From: Tetramitus jugosus
Lineage: Eukaryota > Heterolobosea > Eutetramitea > Acrasida > Vahlkampfiidae
Direction: 5' to 3'
DNA: 64,000 nt
NCBI GenBank assembly: GCA_937625935.1
Contig: OW569347.1
Span: 62,001-126,000, forward strand
Shown one piece after another: positions 21,203 through 30,654 of this stretch; the stretch's first letter is position 1; each line of letters begins with the position of its first letter. Under the pieces are notes generated by a model that saw only the letters and a list, made by a program, of their open reading frames with translations, searched no databases and had not been told where the DNA came from. The position numbers and the translations under genes are program-made.

Positions 21203-23968
21203 ATGAATTCAGAGGACATTTTTGGTTTTGGAGACATTTCATCCAACAATAATGACCACAATGGCAAAAACAAGTCAGACTCCAAAAAGAAGAAGAATAA
21301 GCAAAAGACAGGATTCGAAGTGTTGGGACTGTCGGAACCTGTTCTCAAGGGTGTAAAATCCAAGGGCTACAAATTCCCTACTCCCATTCAACAAAAAGCC
21401 ATTCCAGTCATTCTCTCTGGCAGAGATGTCGTTGGTATGGCCAGAACGGGCTCTGGTAAGACTGCGGCATTCTTGTTGCCTCTGTTTGAGAGGTTAAAGT
21501 GCGAACATTCGAGCAAAGTGGGTGTCAGAGCACTCATTATTTCACCTACGAGAGAGTTGGTGCTGCAGACACATCGATTCATTAGGGACATTGTGGGCAA
21601 TACGACCGATTTGAGAAGTTGTACACTTGTGGGAGGTGACTCTATGGACAATCAGTTTAGTGCACTGGCAAACAATCCTGATGTGATTGTTGCATCGCCT
21701 GGTCGTCTCTTGCACATGATTGCTGAGACTGGATTGTCTCTCAAGGCAGTTGAGTACATTGTGTTTGATGAGGCAGATCGTATGTTCGAAATGGGTTTCA
21801 GAGATCAAGTATACGAAATTATTAGTAAGATTCCGAGCAACAGACAAACTATTCTGTTCTCTGCAACGCTCCCCAGTGTGTTGGCAGAGTTTGCCAAGGC
21901 TGGCTTGAACAATCCAGAGTTGATCCGTTTGGACACAGATATGAAGTTGAGTGACAAGTTGAAACTGTCTTATTTTACAGTGAGATCACAGGAGAAGGAA
22001 GCTGCTTTGGTGTATGTGCTGCGTGAAGTGGTAGATCAAAGAAAGTTAACAATTGTTTTTGCTTCGACAAAGCATCATGTCGATTATCTGTACAACTTGC
22101 TCACAAAATTGGAGTTCCGTGTGACAACAATCTATGGTTCGATGGATCAACAAGCGAGACAGGCCAATTTGCAACGGTTTAAGTCAGGAAAGGTCAATGT
22201 TTTGGTTGTGACTGATGTTGCTGCCAGAGGTATCGATATCCCTGCTCTCGACAATGTGATCAATTACGATTTCCCAGGAAAGCCAAAGCTTTTTGTTCAT
22301 CGTGTGGGTCGTGCCGCTCGTGCTGGACGTAGTGGTCACGCCATTTCATTGATCTCACCAGAAGAAGTTCCGTACATGATTGATTTGCACTTGTTCTTGG
22401 GTAGACCATTGATGAATTGCAAGGAAGATGCTTCCAAGGACAAGAACGAGGAAGAAATCAAGGAGGAGTCCTCCAAGGACAATCGATCAAAGTCTCAAAA
22501 GAGAAAGGATCGTCCATTTGACAATGGCTTCTATGGCAGTCTGCCACAAACAGTGATCGATACCGAGTGTGAAGATGTGAACAAATTGTTGAGAAATGAT
22601 AAGGCATTGGATTCTGAGAAGAATGTGAGTGAGCGTGCGTTCAAGCTCTACACGAAAACAAGAGAATTGGCCAGTACCGAGTCTGTTCGTAGAGCCAAGA
22701 ATATCAAGATTAGTGTCCATCCATTCATTGCTTGGAAGTTGGGAATGACTGATGTCGAAGTTGTTGAGAAGCAAACTGATCTTTTGTCTCAGATTCGTAA
22801 CTATAGACCTTCTACAACTGTGTTTGAATTAGGTGATCAAGGTTCCGATCAAGCAGAGATTATGAGACAGAGAAGAGTTTTCAGAGGTAACATTAAGGCT
22901 TTCAAATCTTCCAACGACACAGATGATATGATTGATGACGAAGAAGAAACTAATTCTTCAAAGGAAAAGAGCAGCGACCGAGTTGAAGATCGTGTGAATA
23001 GGAGTGTGGAACGGAATGACTTTGAATCGCGTACTGTGCGAGCGATTACACAAATGAAGGAAGCTCTGACAAAGAAAACAATTAAGAATTCATTGGCAGA
23101 GGCTCTGTTAGACCCAAAGAAGCAAAGTGCAAGATTCTTTAATGTTACAAAGAAGGCTGCCAAGAAGGGTGTGGAGGTCTTGGAAGATGAAACAAAGAAA
23201 CAAGACTTTAAGGATCCAAACTTTTACTTGTCGTACACAAAGGTAAATCCAGTGAATGAAGCTGAAGAACGTGGTTACTCTGTTCTTGCAGAGAACAAGT
23301 CAACAATGACTAGTGTGCTTGAAAATGAGAAGGCAGATAGAATTGAGGATATGGTTCTTGATATTGTCGGAGAGGATCGTGATGCTCTGAACAACCAAAA
23401 GAGATCACAACTCAAATGGGACAGAAAGAAGAAAAAGTATGTTCGTATTCATTTGGATGCTGGTCAAAAGATTGGTCTCAATGGAAAAATCAAGAATGAA
23501 TCGGGTGCCATCATCAACAAGAAGGACTTGAAGAAGTCTGACTACTATGGAAAGTGGAAGGCCAAGACTCACGCCAGAATTCAGAGAATTGGTGAGGAGG
23601 AAGAAGATCAACACGTTGCACCACAAAAGAATCAACACGTTGGAAAATTGGCACCAAAGGAGGAGAAGGAAGTTGACGAACAGAGAGGTCACAAGAGAAC
23701 CAGAGCGCCAAAGGACGAACTGAAGACGGAGGCTCAAATCAAGAAGCAACGAAGAGAAAAGGACAAGAAGGCAAAGGTAACAGAGATCCGAGAGAAGATC
23801 AAGAAGGTTGGTTACAAGAAGGTCAAATCTCAACTGCAGCGCGAGGGCATGGAGAAAGCAAGAGCCAAGATTGCAGCTCAACAGAGTGTAGCTTCCAACT
23901 CCCGTGTCAGAATCCGTATGATCAACATTGCCAAGAAGGGTGGCAGAAAAGGAACAGGAAGAAAGTAA
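21203..23968 (+). CDS. DDX54: DEAD-box RNA helicase DDX54/Dbp10
   Basis: 921 aa, intronless. Nucleolar ATP-dependent RNA helicase of 60S ribosomal subunit assembly. Motifs in order: Q motif (GFEVLGLSEPV...FPTPIQ), ARTGSGKT (about residue 80), PTREL, GG, DEAD (VFDEAD), SAT, the conserved 'FASTKHHVDYLYNLL', ARGIDIP and HRVGRAARAGRSG. The C-terminal half carries the DBP10CT-type region (DPNFYLSYTKVN...) and the 'LKWDRKKKKYV ... YGKWKAKT' block specific to DDX54/Dbp10, then a Lys/Arg-rich tail with nucleolar-type basic clusters ending GGRKGTGRK. All helicase residues are intact. Confidence 0.96.
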   Translation: MNSEDIFGFGDISSNNNDHNGKNKSDSKKKKNKQKTGFEVLGLSEPVLKGVKSKGYKFPTPIQQKAIPVILSGRDVVGMARTGSGKTAAFLLPLFERLKCEHSSKVGVRALIISPTRELVLQTHRFIRDIVGNTTDLRSCTLVGGDSMDNQFSALANNPDVIVASPGRLLHMIAETGLSLKAVEYIVFDEADRMFEMGFRDQVYEIISKIPSNRQTILFSATLPSVLAEFAKAGLNNPELIRLDTDMKLSDKLKLSYFTVRSQEKEAALVYVLREVVDQRKLTIVFASTKHHVDYLYNLLTKLEFRVTTIYGSMDQQARQANLQRFKSGKVNVLVVTDVAARGIDIPALDNVINYDFPGKPKLFVHRVGRAARAGRSGHAISLISPEEVPYMIDLHLFLGRPLMNCKEDASKDKNEEEIKEESSKDNRSKSQKRKDRPFDNGFYGSLPQTVIDTECEDVNKLLRNDKALDSEKNVSERAFKLYTKTRELASTESVRRAKNIKISVHPFIAWKLGMTDVEVVEKQTDLLSQIRNYRPSTTVFELGDQGSDQAEIMRQRRVFRGNIKAFKSSNDTDDMIDDEEETNSSKEKSSDRVEDRVNRSVERNDFESRTVRAITQMKEALTKKTIKNSLAEALLDPKKQSARFFNVTKKAAKKGVEVLEDETKKQDFKDPNFYLSYTKVNPVNEAEERGYSVLAENKSTMTSVLENEKADRIEDMVLDIVGEDRDALNNQKRSQLKWDRKKKKYVRIHLDAGQKIGLNGKIKNESGAIINKKDLKKSDYYGKWKAKTHARIQRIGEEEEDQHVAPQKNQHVGKLAPKEEKEVDEQRGHKRTRAPKDELKTEAQIKKQRREKDKKAKVTEIREKIKKVGYKKVKSQLQREGMEKARAKIAAQQSVASNSRVRIRMINIAKKGGRKGTGRK

Positions 23969-24153
23969 ATACAAACATTGAATTCCACATAAATCATCTT
24001 CAAATATTTATTCACATGGACTAGGTGAGTCATCCTCCCTATCGTTGTATTTTAAATACTCCGTACCGAATGTCACCTGTCAATGTGGAACAACCGAAAA
24101 CAAACAGAAAAAGAAACATCCATTCAGAAAAAAAAACAAGCAACAACAAAAAA

Positions 24154-25281
24154 ATGGTACACGGTCGAACGCAATCAGCAACCATTGACTTTTCATCAAT
24201 ATCAGCAACATCCAACAACAATCTCTCCACCACCACCACCACGTCTACCACTAATAGTCCGCTCCGACATCACAGCAGTTGTGACACGATTCAACAACAA
24301 CAAAACATTAGTAGTAGTAGTGCAGCGGCAGTTGTATCATCAGTGAGTACAGTCAATAACAATAACAATAATAATAGTGGTACAAATGGTGGTGGAGGAA
24401 CCAATGGACTTCAAATCTCTCAACAATTGTTTCATGTCATGAGTCATTTGTCCGATCAACAATTGTCCGAATTGAGAGATGTGTTTTGTTTGTTTGATTC
24501 GTCGGGTGATGGAGAGTTGGACCCCGAAGAGTTTTCTCAACTATTGTTGGCATTGATGAGTAAACAAGAGCCTTTCAATGAAGAAAATAACAATAATAAC
24601 AATAGTAGTAGTAGTAACAACAATAACAACAATAGTAGTAGTAACAACAATAACAATAACAATAATAGTAGTAGTAGTGAGCATAATGATGATGAAAATA
24701 ATAGTAATAATAGTAATAATAATAACAGTGATGAAGAGAGAAAGAGACATGCAAGATTGTTGTCTAGAGAGTTGGTCATTGAAGCTGATTCCTCTGGTAA
24801 TGGACTCGTTGATTTCTGTGAATTCTTAACACTTGTGACACGAATGGTCACTGAAGTGTCATCTGTCAAGGAAGCATTCGAAGTGTTGAACATGAACAAT
24901 AATTCTACTACTACTACGACTACTAATTCTACTACCAATCGAAACAACAACAACAACAACAATAATACGACTACAGCAACAACAACTAGTAGTTTTACGA
25001 GTTCTTCAATGGGAAGTGAAGACACGAGTCAAATATTGTCGCGCACTCTGCAATCCGAAGAACAATCATTGTTGAACAGTGATGTCGGTCGACAATCAAT
25101 CAGTGGTGATGATGGCAGTAGTGGTGCTACTGTGCCGTTGTCTGTGTTTAAGCATGCCATGACAACAATGGGTGAAAGGTTTTCAGAGGAAGAAGTCGAT
25201 GCCATGTGGCAAGAGTTGGGATTGGATCCGGAGGCTGATTTGCCCATTGATCTCTTTATAAAGTATTGCATGTCGAATTGA
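24154..25281 (+). CDS. EF-hand calcium-binding protein with Asn/Ser insertions
   Basis: 375 aa from the ATG at 24154, preceded by a CAACAA-rich leader like other genes here. An in-frame ATG at 24070 would add 28 residues; the frame reaches further up only through a GTG. EF-hand 1 (DSSGDGELDPEE) and EF-hand 2 (DSSGNGLVDFCE) have complete calcium loops. A third helix-loop-helix near the C terminus (KHAMTTMGERFSEEEVDAM...) aligns with calmodulin-like hands but its loop is degenerate. About 65 residues of alternating poly-Asn and poly-Ser separate the first two hands, and a Thr/Asn tract follows the second. Calmodulin/centrin superfamily; target unknown. Confidence 0.8.
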   Translation: MVHGRTQSATIDFSSISATSNNNLSTTTTTSTTNSPLRHHSSCDTIQQQQNISSSSAAAVVSSVSTVNNNNNNNSGTNGGGGTNGLQISQQLFHVMSHLSDQQLSELRDVFCLFDSSGDGELDPEEFSQLLLALMSKQEPFNEENNNNNNSSSSNNNNNNSSSNNNNNNNNSSSSEHNDDENNSNNSNNNNSDEERKRHARLLSRELVIEADSSGNGLVDFCEFLTLVTRMVTEVSSVKEAFEVLNMNNNSTTTTTTNSTTNRNNNNNNNNTTTATTTSSFTSSSMGSEDTSQILSRTLQSEEQSLLNSDVGRQSISGDDGSSGATVPLSVFKHAMTTMGERFSEEEVDAMWQELGLDPEADLPIDLFIKYCMSN

Positions 25282-25305
25282 TCAATCTTTCCATTGATAC
25301 AATTG

Positions 25306-25311
25306 AATAAA
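25306..25311 (+). terminator. AATAAA polyadenylation signal after the EF-hand gene
   Basis: AATAAA 25 bp past the stop codon, in the 100-bp gap between two convergent genes. Confidence 0.45.
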
Positions 25312-25381
25312 GAAGAAACATAATCAATGAATGATACACATGTTTACAGCGTTTTGCGTTTTTGTTTATTTACACATGACA

Positions 25382-28300
25382 CTATTGTACATCTTGAACT
25401 CTTGGGAACATTTGCAGATATTCTTCCAAGTCCCCAAAGTTCAATCTCTGTTCTGGACTCGGTTCTAATAATCCTAGAAGAACGCTACCTAGTTGTTCAT
25501 TGGCCACTTCGGCTTGAATCAGTTGTCGCAGTAGCTGAGAATCCATAAAGAAGTCCACAGCAAACAGTTTTCCTGTGAGGAGCAACAGCAAGTGATATCC
25601 AATCAGCCACACGTCTGCCTTGGTCGATATCATTTCCATGTTGATCACCTCTGGTGATGCATAGTTGTGCAGCTGCACATTCGAAGTGAAAAAGAGCTGG
25701 CTGAACAGAATTTTGTCAATGCCAACATTCTTAATCTTGAAGTATCCATCTCGAGCCGAGAACATGACATCTCTCATGTTAAAGAACAGCATCAGATAGT
25801 TGGCTTCGTGATGCAGTTGCTGGAATGTCTGGAGCAGATATGGCACGACCCAGTGCCACAGAGGCTTCTCACTTAACAGTGGAACTTGGGCGTGATGTTG
25901 TTGGAACTCGCTCCAGTTCATATCGACGGCCTCTTGCACAATCCATACTTCGGTGTCAGTCTGAATAATGCACATGACCTTTGCCAGTGAATTGATGTGC
26001 GATACACTCTGCACAAAATGAATATACTTGGCAAGGTTCGTAGCAATAATCGTTTGAATCGGGAAGCGATGTATGGTGACTATGGAGCTAGAGGGCTTGT
26101 GCAACACTCGATCGCATTTGTTAGACCATCGGTCCAGTCTTTCAAAGTCTTGGACTGTGCATGTATGATAGTCATCAACTGCAAAGATAATGTGTTGTTG
26201 TGAAGGCTCAGGATAAAAGGGTGAGTTTTCATCCCCTGCGTTACCTACGTCGAATAGTTCAGGAGAGGCTATGTGAGGAATGTCTTCACTGGATTCAACG
26301 TCAACAGTTGTTGTGAATTCTGAATCTGACATGTAGGTATCGTACATTTCGGCTTCCGTATCCTCACCATACCGGTACATGCTCTCGTCGATGGAGACCT
26401 TCCTGTCCATCAAAGTCGACTGTCCTCTGTGAAGAGAGTAACAATCAGCCGAAATGAACGGATGTTTGATCAGCTGGGAAACAGGAGCTCTCTTGTCAGG
26501 ATCAATCTGCAAGCAACAGTTTAGGAAATCAAAGAAAGCAGGGGATATCGATTCAGGGAATGGTGGTCGGTTACCTTGGCCGATATAAATCATGAGTTGC
26601 TCTGCAGAAGAAAAGTTTTTGTCCCTGGACAGTGCACTCCATGGTACTTTGCCTGTGTAGAGCATAATAGCCATGCATCCAACGGCCCAGACATCACAAG
26701 CAACCGAGTATTCGTTCCGACTCACAACTTCAGGGCTCATAAATGCCGGAGTACCAAATATTACATCATCGTATTGCTTTGGAGAGGGAGGTTCGATATC
26801 AAAGGCAGATGGAGAAGGTGGAGTAGAGGGAATGATGACTCCAGTAGAAATCTTCTTTTGCATCTCCACGATCGTGGAGCAACCAAAATCAGCCAACTTA
26901 ATTTCACCTAGGGAGGTCAGCAGAAGATTATCGGGTTTGATGTCTCTGTGAACAACATTTTTGCTGTGCAAGTACTGCAAACCAATGAGCGTTTGACGCA
27001 GGTAACTGCTAATCAATTCTTCATCAAACTTTTGCATCTTCTTCAGTAGCTCACCAATGGATCCACATGGGACATATTCCAGCAAAATGTACAAAAAATT
27101 TTCATCACGCCTAGTTCCATAATATTGTACAATGTGTGGATGATCCAGACTCTCGAGTAAATTGATTTCATTCTCAATCTTTTGCAACTTGTTCTGTTTC
27201 AACTGAGTACCGTGAAACACTCGAATCTTCTTCTCTGCCATTGGTATTCCACGCTGGTCAATTATCAAGTTCACCACACCGAAAGCTCCCCTGCCTAGCT
27301 CACGAATCTTCCGGTACTTGTTACTATTGTTCTCATTGTTGAATCCAAGTAGATTACCGAATGAATTGTTTCGACTTCGGTGTGGCTCCACTTCGACAAA
27401 CATTTGAACAGCCTTGTACTTGCGACACAATTGTCTAATGCACACCAAATCCAAATCATGCTTCACCAACAATCTCTCATCTCTCTCCACGTTTAAATAA
27501 TAAATGTTCAACATTTCTACTTCTCTCTTGGTCAAGAACAGCTCATCTTCCAAATCCACGATAAAATTTCGCAGTCTATTTGGCACTTGTCTCCACTTGA
27601 GCGTCGTAACGACTCCCGACTTTAAATTCCGCTTAAACGAAATGTGCAACACTTCGCCTTCTTCGCCATTCGACAATGACGACGAAGAGGATGCTTGAAA
27701 ACCACTAATGATTGCATTGCTGTCACCAGCAATCGAATCCACTCTCTTCTTCACTCCCCGTTCACTTCCAACATTGTTATTGTTGTTGTTGTGACGCGAA
27801 AGGATGGAAGAAAGCTTTTGTGGTTGTGAGGCTTGTTGAGAGGCAGGTGTGACCTGTGATCTGTGAACACCAAAGTCGACAGAGAAGCGAAACGAGTGAA
27901 TTTTGGACTCTCTCTTGCTGGATGGTTGCTGTGGTTGAAGTCGCTTTGCCGTTTGAGATCGAATCAATGACGATGATTTCTTGTTCGTACTAGTCTGATT
28001 GATATTGTTGTTATGATTCACATTCAACAATGATGTGGCTGCACCCATATTGTTGAGCATTGTCGTATTGCTACTTGCTGCATTGATCGTCTCGATATTT
28101 ACACTATTTTCATCATTATTCACATTCATAGTATTCACATTAGTAGTAGTAGTAGTATTGTTGTTGTTTTGGGAATCACTTGTGATTTGATGACTATGAT
28201 CACTACTACCCAATCGATACGCCTTCAATCGATGATTATTCAACAACAAATGTTGTTGTTGATTGAGATTTAATCGTTCAACTGATAGTTCAGTGTTGGC

Positions 28301-28855
28301 TCTTCGTGTAGCAAGTAGCGAAGAAGATGATAGTGATCTCGTGTGATGTGATGGTTGTTGTTGTTGTTGATTTGAATAATGTTCGTTCGGATGATCTAAT
28401 TTTGCTTGTTCCTCAATTTCACTATTGTTGTTACTATCGTTGTTGTTGTTGTTACATGATGATGGTTGATTGTTTGATTCACTGCCACCACCACCATCAA
28501 TATCATCCATATCAATGGAATCATGACCTGCTTCATTACTTCCACTATCTTCATCCTCTTCTTCCTCTTCATTATTATTGTTGTCGTTTTTGTTGTGATG
28601 GTGATGATCATCGTCTACTTCTTCATCAATAATCGCATTAAAATCATCTTGTGATGAAAAAGAGGGTGGCAACAAATGTACAATTGTTCTTGTATCGTCT
28701 TCTGTTGCTGATGTCAGTGTGACTTGTTGTGATTTACTGCTGTTGTTTGTGAGTGGTGAATGAGAGTGTTTGAAGCTTCTTCGAAATTCTCTGTATTCTT
28801 CAAATGTTTTCAAGTTTTTGGGGGAAGTGGACATGCCCGATATTTCACTTCCCAT
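25382..28855 (-). CDS. MAP3K/STE11-like kinase with C-terminal pseudokinase domain
   Basis: 1,157 aa, intronless. Residues 1-400 are low-complexity (Asn, Gln, Asp/Glu) and begin MGSEISG, an N-myristoylation-type context. Residues about 400-490 form a small alpha/beta domain, plausibly PB1-like. The active kinase (about 514-799) has GRGAFG, the MAEKKI lysine, HRDIKPDN, DFGCS and GTPAFMSPE, with 'DVWAVGCMAIMLYTGKVPW' in MEKK style. Its activation segment holds an insertion of about 35 residues with several S/T-P sites. A second kinase-like domain follows (about 895-1,150): the HRD loop reads FNMRDVMF, DFG is KNVG, but SPE and DVWLIG remain, so it should be catalytically dead. Likely upstream kinase of a MAPK cascade; the input is unknown. 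Confidence 0.85.
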   Translation of the reverse strand: MGSEISGMSTSPKNLKTFEEYREFRRSFKHSHSPLTNNSSKSQQVTLTSATEDDTRTIVHLLPPSFSSQDDFNAIIDEEVDDDHHHHNKNDNNNNEEEEEDEDSGSNEAGHDSIDMDDIDGGGGSESNNQPSSCNNNNNDSNNNSEIEEQAKLDHPNEHYSNQQQQQPSHHTRSLSSSSLLATRRANTELSVERLNLNQQQHLLLNNHRLKAYRLGSSDHSHQITSDSQNNNNTTTTTNVNTMNVNNDENSVNIETINAASSNTTMLNNMGAATSLLNVNHNNNINQTSTNKKSSSLIRSQTAKRLQPQQPSSKRESKIHSFRFSVDFGVHRSQVTPASQQASQPQKLSSILSRHNNNNNNVGSERGVKKRVDSIAGDSNAIISGFQASSSSSLSNGEEGEVLHISFKRNLKSGVVTTLKWRQVPNRLRNFIVDLEDELFLTKREVEMLNIYYLNVERDERLLVKHDLDLVCIRQLCRKYKAVQMFVEVEPHRSRNNSFGNLLGFNNENNSNKYRKIRELGRGAFGVVNLIIDQRGIPMAEKKIRVFHGTQLKQNKLQKIENEINLLESLDHPHIVQYYGTRRDENFLYILLEYVPCGSIGELLKKMQKFDEELISSYLRQTLIGLQYLHSKNVVHRDIKPDNLLLTSLGEIKLADFGCSTIVEMQKKISTGVIIPSTPPSPSAFDIEPPSPKQYDDVIFGTPAFMSPEVVSRNEYSVACDVWAVGCMAIMLYTGKVPWSALSRDKNFSSAEQLMIYIGQGNRPPFPESISPAFFDFLNCCLQIDPDKRAPVSQLIKHPFISADCYSLHRGQSTLMDRKVSIDESMYRYGEDTEAEMYDTYMSDSEFTTTVDVESSEDIPHIASPELFDVGNAGDENSPFYPEPSQQHIIFAVDDYHTCTVQDFERLDRWSNKCDRVLHKPSSSIVTIHRFPIQTIIATNLAKYIHFVQSVSHINSLAKVMCIIQTDTEVWIVQEAVDMNWSEFQQHHAQVPLLSEKPLWHWVVPYLLQTFQQLHHEANYLMLFFNMRDVMFSARDGYFKIKNVGIDKILFSQLFFTSNVQLHNYASPEVINMEMISTKADVWLIGYHLLLLLTGKLFAVDFFMDSQLLRQLIQAEVANEQLGSVLLGLLEPSPEQRLNFGDLEEYLQMFPRVQDVQ

Positions 28856-29248
28856 GGTTCTGTTGTTGTTTGTTGTTTGTTGTTTGTTGGTTGTTTGGAT
28901 TGATTGGATGTTCGTTGTTCGTTACTCGTGCTGTTTATTGTTGTTTGTTGGTTGTTTTTGTGATGTTGCAGAGGATGACACTTGTTTGAACGTTGATGCA
29001 AAAAGTTTTTGTTGCTATCTCTATCCTACACACGCTTGTGGGTAACGATTTTGTTGTTTGTTGTTTGTAGGTTGCTGCTGTTTATGGTTTGTGTGAAGTG
29101 TGATGAACCACTCAACAGTGCGCACCTTCGAAAAGGGATAGTGTGTGAGGATGTCCCTTCAGTTTTTGGGTGGGCCTTACTTTTTGATTCGTCCGTGTGA
29201 AATTGATGGATGAACCGAGTTCCAAAAGTGCTCATTACTGTAACATTT
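28856..29248. other. MAP3K 5' region, TTGTTTG-rich
   Basis: 393 bp between the MAP3K start and the stop of the next upstream gene. It is dominated on the plus strand by TTGTTTGTTG-type repeats, i.e. CAACAAACAA in the minus-strand leader. No convincing ORF or RNA gene is seen. Confidence 0.5.
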
Positions 29249-30613
29249 TCATCTATTGCTCCGAGTCAATTCTGATAGCAGAAGTTTGTTGGCCAGAGAA
29301 TCCATCGATATTCTATCGTTGGCTACGAGTGTAACTTCTTTATCAATCGTAGATGGTATGTGATGGGTGTTGCTGGGCTGTTTCTCTGTTGTATCTTCTT
29401 CCATCGTGTAATCCAGAGGTGAATTGGATGGAAGAAGAGCTTTCAAACGCCTAACTTCTCCACTAAGGTCAATATTCTCATGCTGCAACTGCGAATTGAG
29501 GTCCATCAGTTCGTTCACCATCTTCATTAGATTGAATTTCTCTTGAGGTATGCGAACTAGTGGGTCAGGTGTTGGAACAGCCTGATTGCTGTGCTTGCGG
29601 GCACTTGGTTCACCATCGAATGTTGACACTCTGAGAAACTTTTGAGACAACTTTAGTAATTCAATCTCCTGTTTTTGAATCTCGTTCTGTTGGTGCAGTT
29701 GCGTGATTTGGGATGCGAATTGTATTCGAACGACACTCTGTTCATTCATCTTGTTAGTTAATGTGGCGATTTCGTTTTTCAGGTTTTCACACGCCTTTCC
29801 CCCTTCTAGAATTCTCTCCTCAAGCAGGGATATTTGTTCCATCAACCCATCCTTCTCGAGGGACATGACATGCACTTCACGTCTGTACTTCTCCATATGT
29901 GAATTGTACAGTAGCTGAAGTTGAGCTATCTGATCCTTCACTCGCAGTTTATCCTTCTCATGACTACTTTCTTTTATCTCGTTCTCTGTGAATTTCCTCT
30001 GAAACTCACTCACCATCATACTATTCTTCAATTGTACATCTTGGATTTGCTCCTTCAATTTTTGGTGAACGAGTTGCATAGACTCCATCTTGGCTTTCAA
30101 TACAATCTCAAGAACAGACAGAGATTGGTCCAACTTTTCTGTCATTAACCGTGCATCCATTAAGTGTACTTCTCTGACCGACAACTCCTCTCCGTGAACG
30201 TGAGAGGAGCAGCTAAACTCGGCATCGAGAGGAGCGCACTTCCCATGTCGAGAAGGTGCCCTTATCAATCCCGAGTTTAAAACGTATTGTTGGTGAGAGA
30301 GTATTCTCTGGCGTAACTCTCCATAGATAGTTGGTAGAACATATTTTTGCAATTGACACAACCTTTCATCCAATCTGTTCAGGTCTGATTTCAAATAGTC
30401 ATCTCTTGCGCTTCTCTTCGGTTGGTTGTTACAGTTAGAGAAATTATTTCGCTCGTTCATCATGGAATCAGTCTTTCGGTTATGCTTGGCTACTAACATC
30501 TCTATCTCTCTCATTGATCTGCTCTTCTCTGACTTCAGATCTTGTTCTAGGGATAAGATATGAGCCTTTAGAGCTTCATTCTCTTTTCGTAATGAAGACA
30601 CCACTGCATTCAT
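29249..30613 (-). CDS. Coiled-coil protein, 454 aa
   Basis: Intronless, ATG start. Long heptad-rich segments are visible at about residues 1-60 and 150-320 (for example 'KDGLMEQISLLEERILEGG', 'QNEIQKQEIELLKLSQ') and a shorter one near 365-395. The linker and C-terminal 60 residues look disordered. No catalytic domain, signal or membrane segment. The composition resembles centrosomal/basal-body or trafficking tethers, but I cannot name a family. It is co-directional with, and 41 bp downstream of, the GANP gene. Confidence 0.7.
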   Translation of the reverse strand: MNAVVSSLRKENEALKAHILSLEQDLKSEKSRSMREIEMLVAKHNRKTDSMMNERNNFSNCNNQPKRSARDDYLKSDLNRLDERLCQLQKYVLPTIYGELRQRILSHQQYVLNSGLIRAPSRHGKCAPLDAEFSCSSHVHGEELSVREVHLMDARLMTEKLDQSLSVLEIVLKAKMESMQLVHQKLKEQIQDVQLKNSMMVSEFQRKFTENEIKESSHEKDKLRVKDQIAQLQLLYNSHMEKYRREVHVMSLEKDGLMEQISLLEERILEGGKACENLKNEIATLTNKMNEQSVVRIQFASQITQLHQQNEIQKQEIELLKLSQKFLRVSTFDGEPSARKHSNQAVPTPDPLVRIPQEKFNLMKMVNELMDLNSQLQHENIDLSGEVRRLKALLPSNSPLDYTMEEDTTEKQPSNTHHIPSTIDKEVTLVANDRISMDSLANKLLLSELTRSNR

Positions 30614-30654
30614 GTATTTCTGATTTTTGAGACGTTACTTTCTTGATCAAATTT

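Noticed and set aside
24025-24153. Longer EF-hand protein start
   Set aside because: The upstream frame begins with GTG; an ATG at 24070 is possible but 24154 has the better leader context. Left as an alternative.
24537-25025. Poly-Leu/poly-Val minus-strand frames
   Set aside because: Antisense of Asn/Ser/Thr codon runs in the EF-hand gene; similar shadows occur opposite the GANP, kinase and Zn2Cys6 low-complexity regions.
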